Made by a program: the position numbers and the translations under genes
Assembly (NCBI RefSeq): GCF_946463545.1
Contig: NZ_OX296583.1
Span: 496,001-560,000 of the forward strand
Direction of reading: 5' to 3'
Source: Methanothermococcus thermolithotrophicus DSM 2095
GTDB lineage: Archaea; AGJL01; Methanococci; Methanococcales; Methanococcaceae
DNA length: 64,000 bases
Notes under the pieces: generated by a model
What the model saw: only the letters and a program-made list of their open reading frames with translations
Told to the model about the DNA's origin: nothing
Databases searched by the model: none
Shown here: in pieces, positions 35,789 to 43,336 of the stretch
Layout: each line of letters starts with the position of its first letter
Position numbering within the stretch: position 1 is the stretch's first letter

Positions 35789-35933
35789 TATAATCGTTTG
35801 CGGAATTGACGTCAATTATCAACATAATAAATTTAAAGTATAATAGTAGTTCATGAGTAATATTAAATAAAGCATATTCATGCTTTTAATTTCTTGAAGT
35901 TATACTCAAATAACGCAAATGATTAAGATTATA
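35789..35933. repeat. Degenerate MITE-like element upstream of ilvD
   Basis: Left end TATAATCGTTTGCGG and right end CGCAAATGATTAAGATTATA pair as imperfect inverted repeats, and the left end resembles TATAGTCGTTCTGCG. Inside are a 14-bp perfect palindrome AATTGACGTCAATT and a hairpin AAGCAT-ATTC-ATGCTT. Confidence 0.45.
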
Positions 35934-35998
35934 ATGTCTCCAATTTACTACTGTGTTTGAGAAAGGCTTTTTAATCCTTAATTAAATAATTATAAGTT

Positions 35999-36015
35999 AG
36001 GTAGTTACTACCAAT
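35999..36015 (+). promoter_or_regulatory. Small palindrome in ilvD promoter region
   Basis: GGTAG-TTA-CTACC lies about 60 bp before the ilvD start, next to AT-rich promoter-like sequence; a possible operator. Confidence 0.35.
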
Positions 36016-36071
36016 ATATACAATCTTTTCATATCTTACTTTAATATTTTTTAATCATAAAGGTGAATCAA

Positions 36072-37724
36072 ATGATAAGTGATAATCTAAAAAAAGGAGT
36101 AAACAGATCGCCAAATAGAAGTTTATTAAAAGCTTGCGGATATACTGACGAAGAAATAGAAAGGCCGTTTATAGGTGTTGTAAACAGCTTTACAGAAGTA
36201 GTTCCCGGACATGTACATTTAAATACAATTTCCGAAGCCGTTAAAAAAGGAGTCTATGCCAACGGTGGAACCGCCTTTGAATTTAACACAATGGCAATAT
36301 GTGACGGTATAGCAATGGGGCATGAGGGAATGAGATACTCCCTTCCATCAAGAGAAATTATAGCCGATACCGTTGAAAGTATGGCTAAGGCCCATGGATT
36401 TGATGGTTTAGTTTTAATACCTTCATGTGATAAGATAGTCCCTGGAATGATAATGGGAGCTCTGAGGTTAAACATTCCATTCATAGTTGTAACTGGGGGA
36501 CCAATGTTACCTGGAGAGAGACAGGGAGAATGTTACGACCTTATAAGTGTATTTGAAGGAGTTGGAGAATACCAAGTTGGAAAGATAACTGAAGAAGAAC
36601 TTAGAGAAATAGAAGACTGTGCTTGTCCAGGTGCAGGGAGCTGCGCAGGTTTATTCACTGCAAACAGTATGGCATGTTTAACCGAAGCTCTCGGACTTTC
36701 ACTTCCAATGTGTGCAACAACTCCAGCAGTAGATGCAGGAAAGGTAAGGATTGCAAAAAAGAGCGGGATGAAGATAGTTGATTTAGTAAAAGAAAATATC
36801 AAACCAACAGACATTTTAACAAAAGAGTCATTTGAAAATGCCATATTAGTTGATTTAGCATTGGGAGGTTCAACAAACACAACATTACACATACCAGCTA
36901 TTGCAAATGAGATAGAGAACAAATTTATAACGTTGGATGATTTTGACAGGTTAAGTGACGAAGTGCCACATATAGCATCGCTTAGACCTGGTGGAGAACA
37001 CTTTATGATAGATCTACACAATGCTGGAGGAATTCCCGCAGTATTGAAGGTTTTAAAGGATAAAATCAGAGATGCAAAAACTGTAAGCGGAAAAACAACA
37101 AAGGAAATAATTGAAAGTGTAAAATACATCAACCACGATATTATAAGAACTGTCGATAAACCAGTTCATGAGACAGCGGGCCTAAGAATTTTAAAAGGAA
37201 ATCTTGCACCAAATGGAAGTGTTGTTAAAATAGGTGCAGTAAATCCAAAGATGTACAAACATGAAGGTCCTGCAAGAGTGTTTAACTCTGAAGAAGATGC
37301 CATAAAGGCAATACTTGGTGGAGAAATTAAAGAAGGAGACGTTGTTATAATAAGATACGAAGGGCCTGCAGGAGGTCCAGGAATGAGAGAAATGTTGTCC
37401 CCAACTTCTGCAATATGTGGTATGGGATTAGATGACAGTGTAGCCCTTATTACCGATGGTAGATTCAGTGGTGGAAGTAGAGGTCCTTGTATAGGTCACG
37501 TTTCTCCAGAGGCTATGGCTGGAGGACCCATTGCAATAGTCGAAGATGGAGATATAATATCCATCGACATGATAGGTAAAAAATTAGATGTAAAATTGAG
37601 TGATGAAGAAATAAAAGAAAGACTTTCAAAATGGAAAAAACCAGAACCTAAGGTTAAAAAAGGATACATAGCAAGATATTCAAGATTAGTTACTTCTGCT
37701 GACGAAGGAGCAGTTTTAAAATAA
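36072..37724 (+). CDS. ilvD: Dihydroxy-acid dehydratase
   Basis: Converts 2,3-dihydroxy-isovalerate and its homologue to 2-oxo acids in valine, isoleucine and leucine synthesis, using an iron-sulfur cluster. 550 residues with the Cys of [35 protein letters not shown] and [16 protein letters not shown], and the C-terminal [28 protein letters not shown] precedes the ATG at 36072. Its last coding bases (GGAGCAGTTTTAAAA) are repeated 120 bp downstream around a hairpin repeat. Confidence 0.96.
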   Translation: MISDNLKKGVNRSPNRSLLKACGYTDEEIERPFIGVVNSFTEVVPGHVHLNTISEAVKKGVYANGGTAFEFNTMAICDGIAMGHEGMRYSLPSREIIADTVESMAKAHGFDGLVLIPSCDKIVPGMIMGALRLNIPFIVVTGGPMLPGERQGECYDLISVFEGVGEYQVGKITEEELREIEDCACPGAGSCAGLFTANSMACLTEALGLSLPMCATTPAVDAGKVRIAKKSGMKIVDLVKENIKPTDILTKESFENAILVDLALGGSTNTTLHIPAIANEIENKFITLDDFDRLSDEVPHIASLRPGGEHFMIDLHNAGGIPAVLKVLKDKIRDAKTVSGKTTKEIIESVKYINHDIIRTVDKPVHETAGLRILKGNLAPNGSVVKIGAVNPKMYKHEGPARVFNSEEDAIKAILGGEIKEGDVVIIRYEGPAGGPGMREMLSPTSAICGMGLDDSVALITDGRFSGGSRGPCIGHVSPEAMAGGPIAIVEDGDIISIDMIGKKLDVKLSDEEIKERLSKWKKPEPKVKKGYIARYSRLVTSADEGAVLK

Positions 37725-37841
37725 TAACCTAAATATTCTTCTATATTTTTTGGATCCAACCTAATCATTCAATAAAATTGAATGATTCCCACAACACTTT
37801 GTGTTTGTAGGGTTTCTAAAGGTTGGAGGAGCAGTTTTAAA
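37722..37841. repeat. Multi-hairpin repeat flanked by a 15-bp duplication of the ilvD end
   Basis: GGAGCAGTTTTAAAA occurs at 37707-37721 (ilvD end) and at 37827-37841. Between them, TCCAACCT (37755-37762) pairs with AGGTTGGA (37819-37826), enclosing hairpin AATCATTCAAT-AAA-ATTGAATGATT and a second hairpin AACAC-TTT-GTGTT. The shape is a closed stem with two inner hairpins. Confidence 0.65.
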
Positions 37842-37873
37842 ACAATTCTGCAAGTTTTTATTTTTTGATTATT

Positions 37874-38035
37874 TTATTGTAGAGGATCAAGATCGAAAAT
37901 TTTATATAGGAAAAGACCTACCAAAATAATAGAGAGACTCGGAATAACATTTCCTATATTACTCTTTTCATCACTTGTGGCTATCAATTCGTACCATATG
38001 GGACGAATATCGGAATTATATATATCATGAGCCAT
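37874..38035 (-). CDS. Possible 53-residue small membrane protein
   Basis: Begins MAHDIYNSDIRPIWYELIA and has a C-terminal hydrophobic helix (SIILVGLFLYKIF) before DLDPLQ. The amphipathic N-terminus plus single helix looks like a real protein, but no clear ribosome binding site precedes the ATG. It lies in the sparse ilvD-fbp gap. I do not recognise a family. Confidence 0.4.
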   Translation of the reverse strand: MAHDIYNSDIRPIWYELIATSDEKSNIGNVIPSLSIILVGLFLYKIFDLDPLQ

Positions 38036-38110
38036 ATAGTAGCACATAATTAAAATATACCCAATATGAAGAAAATACTAAAATTAAAGTTATATAAAAC
38101 GGGGGATAGC

Positions 38111-38185
38111 ATGAGCAAGTACGATGAAGAATGGGTAAAATTATTTAGTATTATATTATTTGTAATTGCTTTAGTGATAATCTAA
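38111..38185 (+). CDS. Possible 24-residue membrane peptide
   Basis: MSKYDEEWVKLFSIILFVIA followed by LVII. GGGGGATAGC stands directly before the ATG, a good binding site. An acidic head with one short helix resembles small membrane subunits, but none is named. Rest of the gap to 38419 is AT-rich; a hairpin at 38362-38401 (TTCCTAA/TTAGGAA core) may terminate transcription of fbp from the other strand. Confidence 0.4.
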   Translation: MSKYDEEWVKLFSIILFVIALVII

Positions 38186-38361
38186 GCCCAACAAAAGGGA
38201 TTATGCAGATTTAAATTTCCATACATCTCAGAAGATAAGGTATATCTCATGCTTATGGATAGAGAATTTAGAGGGGTCTTTTTTTATAAACAGAACAATA
38301 GCGGTGCTTAAAAAGAATTTCTAATTATAACAAATATTAACAAAAAAATAAATATTTGAGG

Positions 38362-38401
38362 GCATAGTCATTCCTAATGAAATTTAGGAATTTACTATCG
38401 C
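38362..38401 (-). terminator. Hairpin downstream of fbp
   Basis: GCATAGT-CATTCCTAA pairs with TTAGGAATTTACTATCGC across a TGAAA loop, 19 bp beyond the fbp stop. A terminator or mRNA 3'-end structure is plausible. Confidence 0.4.
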
Positions 38402-38419
38402 CTCACCAAACAACTGCAA

Positions 38420-39565
38420 TTACTCCATATCTCCCCTATCCCTTACACAATCCAATTTTTTAGGTTCATCTAAGCTTACGAATTTATCTTTTAATTTTTC
38501 CATGATTTTAGGTACTGAGGAGTATTCCATCATTGATTCTGGTAATCTATTTGGTTGGAATGGCCCCATGCTTCTTATCATGTCAGCCATGTCCAAAGCC
38601 TTTTGTCTTGCGTTATCGAATCCTTTATCCGCAAATAAGTCGTTAGGTCCTACTAATCTTCCTTTTGATAGCTGGAATCCTAATGCCATAACTCTTGGAG
38701 GTCCGTCAAATCTTGATGGTAGTGCATCGTCTTCCCCTACAGGCATTAATGGTCCCCAGTGGCATCCTCTCATCCACCCTGGAACAAAGTGTGGGTTTGC
38801 GAATGCTTCCAAGAGCTCACCAACTGCCGGGAATCCACTCTGAGCTCTTACAACTGCAACAGGATCGTCTTTACCAACATATTCTCCTGCAATTTTATTT
38901 AATTTATCTGAACTTACTACTGCAGCTATTTCATTGTCTTTTCTTCTAAATACTCTTTTTATTGCATATTTTTCTAAGTTTCCGATTAATGCCAATAATG
39001 AGTATTGATCTTCTGGCGTATTTAATGAAATCTGTTTATTTTCGTACATATCCAATACATCAAATCTAAATCCACCAGTCATTGAGGAGTCATAGACTAA
39101 ACCTGCGGTGCTAAATGGATCAGCAAACATCTTGTAAAGTGGAAGACTAAATGCTGTTGGGTCTGTTTTATCACAGCAGAATACAATAATAGGTTCACTT
39201 GGTCTTTCAACAAATTCCATTTCAGCGCATCCTGGACCCATACCTTTTACGTTTCCTGAAAAACATTCAGCAAGTAAATCCTGACCAGCACCATATAGTT
39301 TAAGTTCCTTTGCAACTTCAGTAGCTTCTTCGAATGCATTCCATGCAAGTCCGTGGATTTTATCATTATCGGTTCCTAAGTTGTGGGTCATGATTAAATC
39401 TATGTCGTCACCACATCGTGTAACATAATAATCAATCAACAATTCATCAACTGCATTTTCAAGTACATACTCACAAGTATCCAAAAGTTCATCTGGAGCT
39501 ACTGTATGGCCACACAATCCTCCAACATCAGCTTTAATAACGCTTACAGTTATTTTTTCTTCCAT
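38420..39565 (-). CDS. fbp: Fructose-1,6-bisphosphate aldolase/phosphatase
   Basis: Bifunctional gluconeogenic enzyme that makes fructose-1,6-bisphosphate from triose phosphates and hydrolyses it to fructose-6-phosphate; Mg2+-dependent. 381 residues with the N-terminal TVSVIKADVGGLCGHTVAPD metal-binding segment, VFCCDKTDPTAFSLPLYKMF, YDSSMTGGFRFDV and WMRGCHWGPLMPV, all typical of this archaeal family. GGGTGAATTC precedes the ATG. It removes the need for a separate phosphatase in the pathway that also includes gap here. Confidence 0.95.
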   Translation of the reverse strand: MEEKITVSVIKADVGGLCGHTVAPDELLDTCEYVLENAVDELLIDYYVTRCGDDIDLIMTHNLGTDNDKIHGLAWNAFEEATEVAKELKLYGAGQDLLAECFSGNVKGMGPGCAEMEFVERPSEPIIVFCCDKTDPTAFSLPLYKMFADPFSTAGLVYDSSMTGGFRFDVLDMYENKQISLNTPEDQYSLLALIGNLEKYAIKRVFRRKDNEIAAVVSSDKLNKIAGEYVGKDDPVAVVRAQSGFPAVGELLEAFANPHFVPGWMRGCHWGPLMPVGEDDALPSRFDGPPRVMALGFQLSKGRLVGPNDLFADKGFDNARQKALDMADMIRSMGPFQPNRLPESMMEYSSVPKIMEKLKDKFVSLDEPKKLDCVRDRGDME

Positions 39566-39724
39566 GAATTCACCCTTTACCTTTTACTTTTTGGACATAT
39601 ATAACTATTTGATATAATATATAAAGTTTAAAGAATATCGTATTTTGTTGTATCTTCCAAAAAAGTGCAATAATAGCTATAATATAAATATGGTATATAT
39701 TACTAACTTATATATTTAACCTAC

Positions 39725-40204
39725 TTACTCTTCTTCCTCAAGTTCTTTTAAGAATAAAGCTATTTTTTTAACTATTACTTTGGCTTCATCGTCATTTTCA
39801 GGGTATTTAACATTCAAAACTGGAATATCTTTTCTTCTTATTAAATATTTTGTTAATTCGTTTGTCCTTTCACACCCTACACAACCAAATCCAATTGGGG
39901 CTTTTGTCATAACTACTGCAGCTTCTGCTTCATCAATTAAAGGACCTATTAACGACATTCTTCCCCTTACTCCAGAAGGTACCTCTACCGCCGCATACCT
40001 TAGACCCTTTTTAGGATCCTCATCTGTAATGTTTAAGGGCGGGCTGTCGATTTCTGCACTTCTTACTTTATCCCCTATTACGTTATTTATCATTAAAGGT
40101 TTGTGACCGAATCTTTCTACCAAATCCGCCAATATCAAACTGTTTGGTGGAAATATAAACACCTTCTTCACTGTATCACCTATAATTTTATTAAGATATT
40201 CCAA
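39725..40204 (-). CDS. mmp5: Methanogenesis marker protein 5 (DUF2112)
   Basis: A small methanogen-specific protein recognised by KVFIFPPNSLILADLVERFG, EVPSGVRGRMSLIGPL and MTKAPIGFGCVGCERTNEL. Marker 5 has been linked to methyl-coenzyme M reductase modification in M. maripaludis as I recall, though its biochemistry is not settled. The start is unclear: TTG at 40204 opens the frame, but GGTGATACA directly before GTG at 40171 favours a 148-residue protein. It follows the DUF2111 gene by 19 bp in the same direction. Confidence 0.75.
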   Translation of the reverse strand: MEYLNKIIGDTVKKVFIFPPNSLILADLVERFGHKPLMINNVIGDKVRSAEIDSPPLNITDEDPKKGLRYAAVEVPSGVRGRMSLIGPLIDEAEAAVVMTKAPIGFGCVGCERTNELTKYLIRRKDIPVLNVKYPENDDEAKVIVKKIALFLKELEEEE

Positions 40205-40223
40205 AGAATTAATTAATACTTAT

Positions 40224-40613
40224 TTATTTTGGAAATACCTCATCAGGCAAAAACTTGGATAACTCTGGCCTTCTTGCAAGTAAAAGAACTTCTTCAAATA
40301 TTCCTGCAGTAATATCAACCGCCCCAATAGCCCCTAAAACTTCATCGCCATCCTTTATTGGAACTACTATAACAGGGAGTCCAGCATATGGGCCCATTGT
40401 TGGAGTTACCCTTAGTATATCTCCCGATTCAATAGCCAATTTTAAAACATAGCCTTCGTAGTTGTCATCGACTACCTTTCCTTTCTCGATCCTTACCCCA
40501 GGCTTTTCTTTAGACCTCATGGTTATTGGGATTTTGTTTACGAGCATATGAACGGCATAAGCTATAGGCAATATATCTTTTAACTCCCCTCTTTTTAAAT
40601 CTTCTTTTAACAT
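40224..40613 (-). CDS. DUF2111 family protein
   Basis: 129 residues. The GAF/PAS-like sensor flavour comes from the segments PTMGPYAGLPVIVVPIKDGD and VLGAIGAVDITAGIFEE. DUF2111 is found in methanogens, often beside marker 5 as here, but its function is unknown. The ATG at 40613 follows AGGTGAAAAA; an in-frame GTG at 40622 lies within the site. Confidence 0.75.
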   Translation of the reverse strand: MLKEDLKRGELKDILPIAYAVHMLVNKIPITMRSKEKPGVRIEKGKVVDDNYEGYVLKLAIESGDILRVTPTMGPYAGLPVIVVPIKDGDEVLGAIGAVDITAGIFEEVLLLARRPELSKFLPDEVFPK

Positions 40614-40693
40614 TTTTTTCACCTAACTCTATGCATTTAACTCAATAGAACTATTTTCTTTTAAAGTATTTTAATATATTCATCTAGTTCCGT

Positions 40694-41284
40694 TCAATAT
40701 TTGTCTTGGAGACTGTCCAATCTTTCATGAAGAACTCTTAGGCGTTTTCTAGCTTCCTTTAGCTTTTTATTTCCAATATCAAGCAAGAATTTTAAGTAAT
40801 CGTCATTTACAAAAACTTTTCCATCAGCTCCGATGGGAGCATCCACCTTATAGGTAGGAAGTATCTCAACAATAACTCTTCTATCATTTACCGATTTTAT
40901 AGAAGACGCCTTTAATCCGTTGTGAATTGCCAGTTCAAGTAGTTTTTTAGCTGAATGAATATCTTTGGAAGCTATATGTAGTATAGGGGAGTTCATAACA
41001 AAAACCAGATATTCAAAGTCCTCTGATTTCTTATCCAGTGCTTCAAATATCTCATTGTATTCAGCATAATGGTGCCATTTTCCAAGCCATCTGGAGTAAA
41101 TTTTAGTATTTTTATTTTTTGGGAATTCCATTATTCCGCATCTTCCTATGCAGCTACTTGTGGTGTAGTAATTATTCAATTCATTTATTTTATCCACAAT
41201 ATACATGACCTCTTTATCTACAAGGTTGTTTTCTATAGCATGTTTAAGTTTCTTAAGAGTATTTCTTTTATCGTCCTCAAACAT
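40694..41284 (-). CDS. taw3: tRNA wyosine-derivative methyltransferase Taw3
   Basis: TYW3-family enzyme that methylates the imG-14/7-aminocarboxypropyl intermediate in wyosine synthesis at tRNA-Phe G37. 196 residues with YYTTSSCIGRCGIMEFP at the N-terminus and PILHIASKDIHSAKKLLELA, then VEILPTYKVDAPIG. GTGAAATC precedes the ATG. Trm5, which provides the m1G37 precursor of this pathway, is also in this window. Confidence 0.88.
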   Translation of the reverse strand: MFEDDKRNTLKKLKHAIENNLVDKEVMYIVDKINELNNYYTTSSCIGRCGIMEFPKNKNTKIYSRWLGKWHHYAEYNEIFEALDKKSEDFEYLVFVMNSPILHIASKDIHSAKKLLELAIHNGLKASSIKSVNDRRVIVEILPTYKVDAPIGADGKVFVNDDYLKFLLDIGNKKLKEARKRLRVLHERLDSLQDKY

Positions 41285-41408
41285 GATTTCACTTTAAATT
41301 TTATTTATAGTTGTTCCGAAAATTTAAATAATTTCTTTAAATTTAATTTTAACCATAATTATATTCGAATTAAATTTTTACTTAATTCCTGAAACAACCA
41401 TGTTTGTC

Positions 41409-41479
41409 AGCTACCAACGAATAATTGAATAAACTCTTACGAGTTTATAGCCCGCAACAAAGTTACGGAGTCGTTGGCT
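41409..41479. repeat. Closed two-hairpin repeat, TAGCCC type
   Basis: Outer stem CCAACGA (41414-41420) with TCGTTGG (41471-41477) encloses ATAAACTC-TTAC-GAGTTTAT and CCGCAAC-AAA-GTTACGG (one mismatch). The layout matches the repeat downstream of ilvD, and the TAGCCC linker matches 28149-28190. Confidence 0.7.
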
Positions 41480-41661
41480 TCCTGCCGAAGGAATCGTGAA
41501 ATGAGAACATACTTCAACGGATACTACTGGTCAACAAGGCATATATAATTGTTAATATCATAAAAACAGTAATAGTGTAATTATATTTATATGTAGAACG
41601 TACTACAAAGAAAATCCATAAAAAAATAAAAATAGAAAAAATACCTAATATAATATTTATT

Positions 41662-41689
41662 TAGAATTAACAACGTTATCGCTTTCTTT
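41662..41689 (-). pseudogene. Duplicated 3' end of the DsrE-family gene
   Basis: On the minus strand the stretch reads as FKESDNVVNS and stop, against FVKESDNVVNF and stop in the intact gene 110 bp away. The DNA matches over about 27 bp with one indel and one substitution. It is a tail fragment with no start. Confidence 0.7.
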
Positions 41690-41768
41690 GAAACTTTTGA
41701 AAATTTTCATCAAAATAAGGCATTTCACTTTGCTCAATGCCTTTTAGTGGCTACAATACTATTCTATT

Positions 41769-42113
41769 TTAGAAATTAACAACGTTATCGCTCTCTTTTA
41801 CAAAGTTTACCAAATCATGCATTGTTCCAAACTCAACACCATCTATGAGGTCATCGTCACTTAAACCTCTGGCTTTTCCACAAGGTCCGCAGGCTTTTAC
41901 AACTGCCCCTGCTTCTATACAGTTTTTTAAGTATTCCATATAGTTTGGCACTTCAGCAGGATTTTGACCTTTTTTAGCCACAAAAACCCCATCTTCGATT
42001 AAAAATATGTTAACATCGATACCTTCTAAGAGAGAGGTAAGCGCGAATCTTAAACCTGTGTAGGCACTTTCTTTTCCATAAGGTGCAGAAGATAGTATTA
42101 CAGTAAATTTCAA
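41769..42113 (-). CDS. DsrE family sulfur-relay protein
   Basis: 114 residues of the DsrE/TusD fold: TVILSSAPYGKESAYTGLRFA, then LIEDGVFVAKKGQ and VVKACGPCGKARGLSDDDL with a CxxC that may carry persulfide. The TusA-like gene just upstream on the same strand is the usual partner in sulfur transfer. It starts at TTG with GAGGG upstream. The substrate tRNA or cofactor is unknown. Its 3' end is partly duplicated downstream. Confidence 0.88.
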   Translation of the reverse strand: MKFTVILSSAPYGKESAYTGLRFALTSLLEGIDVNIFLIEDGVFVAKKGQNPAEVPNYMEYLKNCIEAGAVVKACGPCGKARGLSDDDLIDGVEFGTMHDLVNFVKESDNVVNF

Positions 42114-42131
42114 GTTATCCCTCTTTAATTT

Positions 42132-42344
42132 TTATTTTTTTATTACAATTTTAAATCCGTTGTCTGTTTCTTCAGCTGATAAAACGGTATGCCCGTGTTC
42201 TTCAGCATATCTTTTTAGGTTTTCAAGAGCTGGTTTGTAATCCCCAACTACAACTAATTCCTCCCCTTCAGACATTGAATCTAAAGCTTTTTTTGTTTTC
42301 AATACTGGTATTGGGCAAACTGTTCCACTAACATCTAACTCCAT
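42132..42344 (-). CDS. TusA/SirA-family sulfur carrier
   Basis: 70 residues with the family motif SGTVCPIPVLKTKKAL, the Cys being the sulfur-carrying residue. ATG at 42344 is favoured by GGGTGAT three bases upstream; a longer frame starts at 42386. The DsrE-family gene follows after 18 bp. TusA-DsrE pairs in archaea are tied to sulfur trafficking; the target is open. Confidence 0.88.
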   Translation of the reverse strand: MELDVSGTVCPIPVLKTKKALDSMSEGEELVVVGDYKPALENLKRYAEEHGHTVLSAEETDNGFKIVIKK

Positions 42345-42514
42345 CATATCACCCTTTTTTATGGCTACAATGCTATTAATATCCATAATGACCTTTAAAC
42401 TAGACTTCTAACGGAAATAATGAATAATCCTTAAAATTATATTCTTACAAAGAATATATAAAGATTATTATTTGATATTTAGCATATTTTAATTCAAAAA
42501 AATTATCAATAATT

Positions 42515-43198
42515 CTAATAACCTAGTAGATCATAATATTCATACTCTATAATATAATCCCTAACCATCCAGAGCTCCTGATACTTTTTCGACATAGTAA
42601 CTAAATCCTTCAAAGTCCCCATGTCTTTCCTACGGAAGACTTCTTCAACAATTAAAAATAGTATCTCTTCAAGGTGTTTTGAATCCTTTAAATAATGTAT
42701 TACCTGAGGTATTAGCTCGACAAGTTCATTTTCTTTAGAGTTGCTTAAAAACCTGTTTCTTAAAAAAGACATAAATGTAAATATGTTCTTTTTTTCGATC
42801 TGAGTAAGTTTTAAAAGATTTACCGCATCATTTAGCAAATTATCTTCTTTACTGATAAACTCTTCCCATAGATTGTACTTTAAAACCAGATTTTCGAGAA
42901 TTTTAAGAATTTCATCTTTGTCTTTATTTTTCAAATCTTCAAATATTTTGTTCCCATTTACATAATTCTTATTTTTAAATGATTCTAAAAGAGCGTAAGC
43001 GTGTTTACAGTTATATTTGTAAGGGCAGGAGCAAAAACCTGAAGAGTCTTCAAGGTTCAAAACTGTATCGTACTCTTCTCCACCTACAACCTTTCCATAA
43101 AGTTTTTTATTGTACTCAACGCAGAATTTAACCAGATTTTTACTGTAGTACTCCTTTCCCCTTTCCACTATTTTTTTATCGTATATTTCACTATCCAT
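42515..43198 (-). CDS. SWIM zinc-finger protein
   Basis: 227 residues. The SWIM motif CSCPYKYNCKHAYAL (CxC...CxH) lies near residues 56-70; the N-terminus has the usual RGKEYYSKNLV. The rest is helical with no recognised domain. SWIM proteins bind nucleic acid or protein partners in contexts such as recombination. GTGATAAA precedes the ATG. It is divergent from the oxidoreductase operon. Confidence 0.8.
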   Translation of the reverse strand: MDSEIYDKKIVERGKEYYSKNLVKFCVEYNKKLYGKVVGGEEYDTVLNLEDSSGFCSCPYKYNCKHAYALLESFKNKNYVNGNKIFEDLKNKDKDEILKILENLVLKYNLWEEFISKEDNLLNDAVNLLKLTQIEKKNIFTFMSFLRNRFLSNSKENELVELIPQVIHYLKDSKHLEEILFLIVEEVFRRKDMGTLKDLVTMSKKYQELWMVRDYIIEYEYYDLLGY

Positions 43199-43336
43199 TT
43201 TATCACTGGAGCATGTATTAATTAATTATGCGACATAGAACTTTGATAACTTTTTTATTCAATCGTTTAGATAAGATAATAGTATAAATATTCAAAACTA
43301 TAGTATATGTGACATATAACAATTGGGAGGGGAATA

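Larger units (their letters stand above)
41285..41768. other. Repeat-rich intergenic region
   Basis: No gene is seen. The region contains a closed two-hairpin repeat (41409-41479), a remnant copy of the neighbouring DsrE-family gene's 3' end (41662-41689), and a further hairpin AAGGCATT / AATGCCTT (41717-41743) next to GTGGCTAC, which reads as GTAGCCAC on the other strand like the other TAGCCC repeats. Confidence 0.6.
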
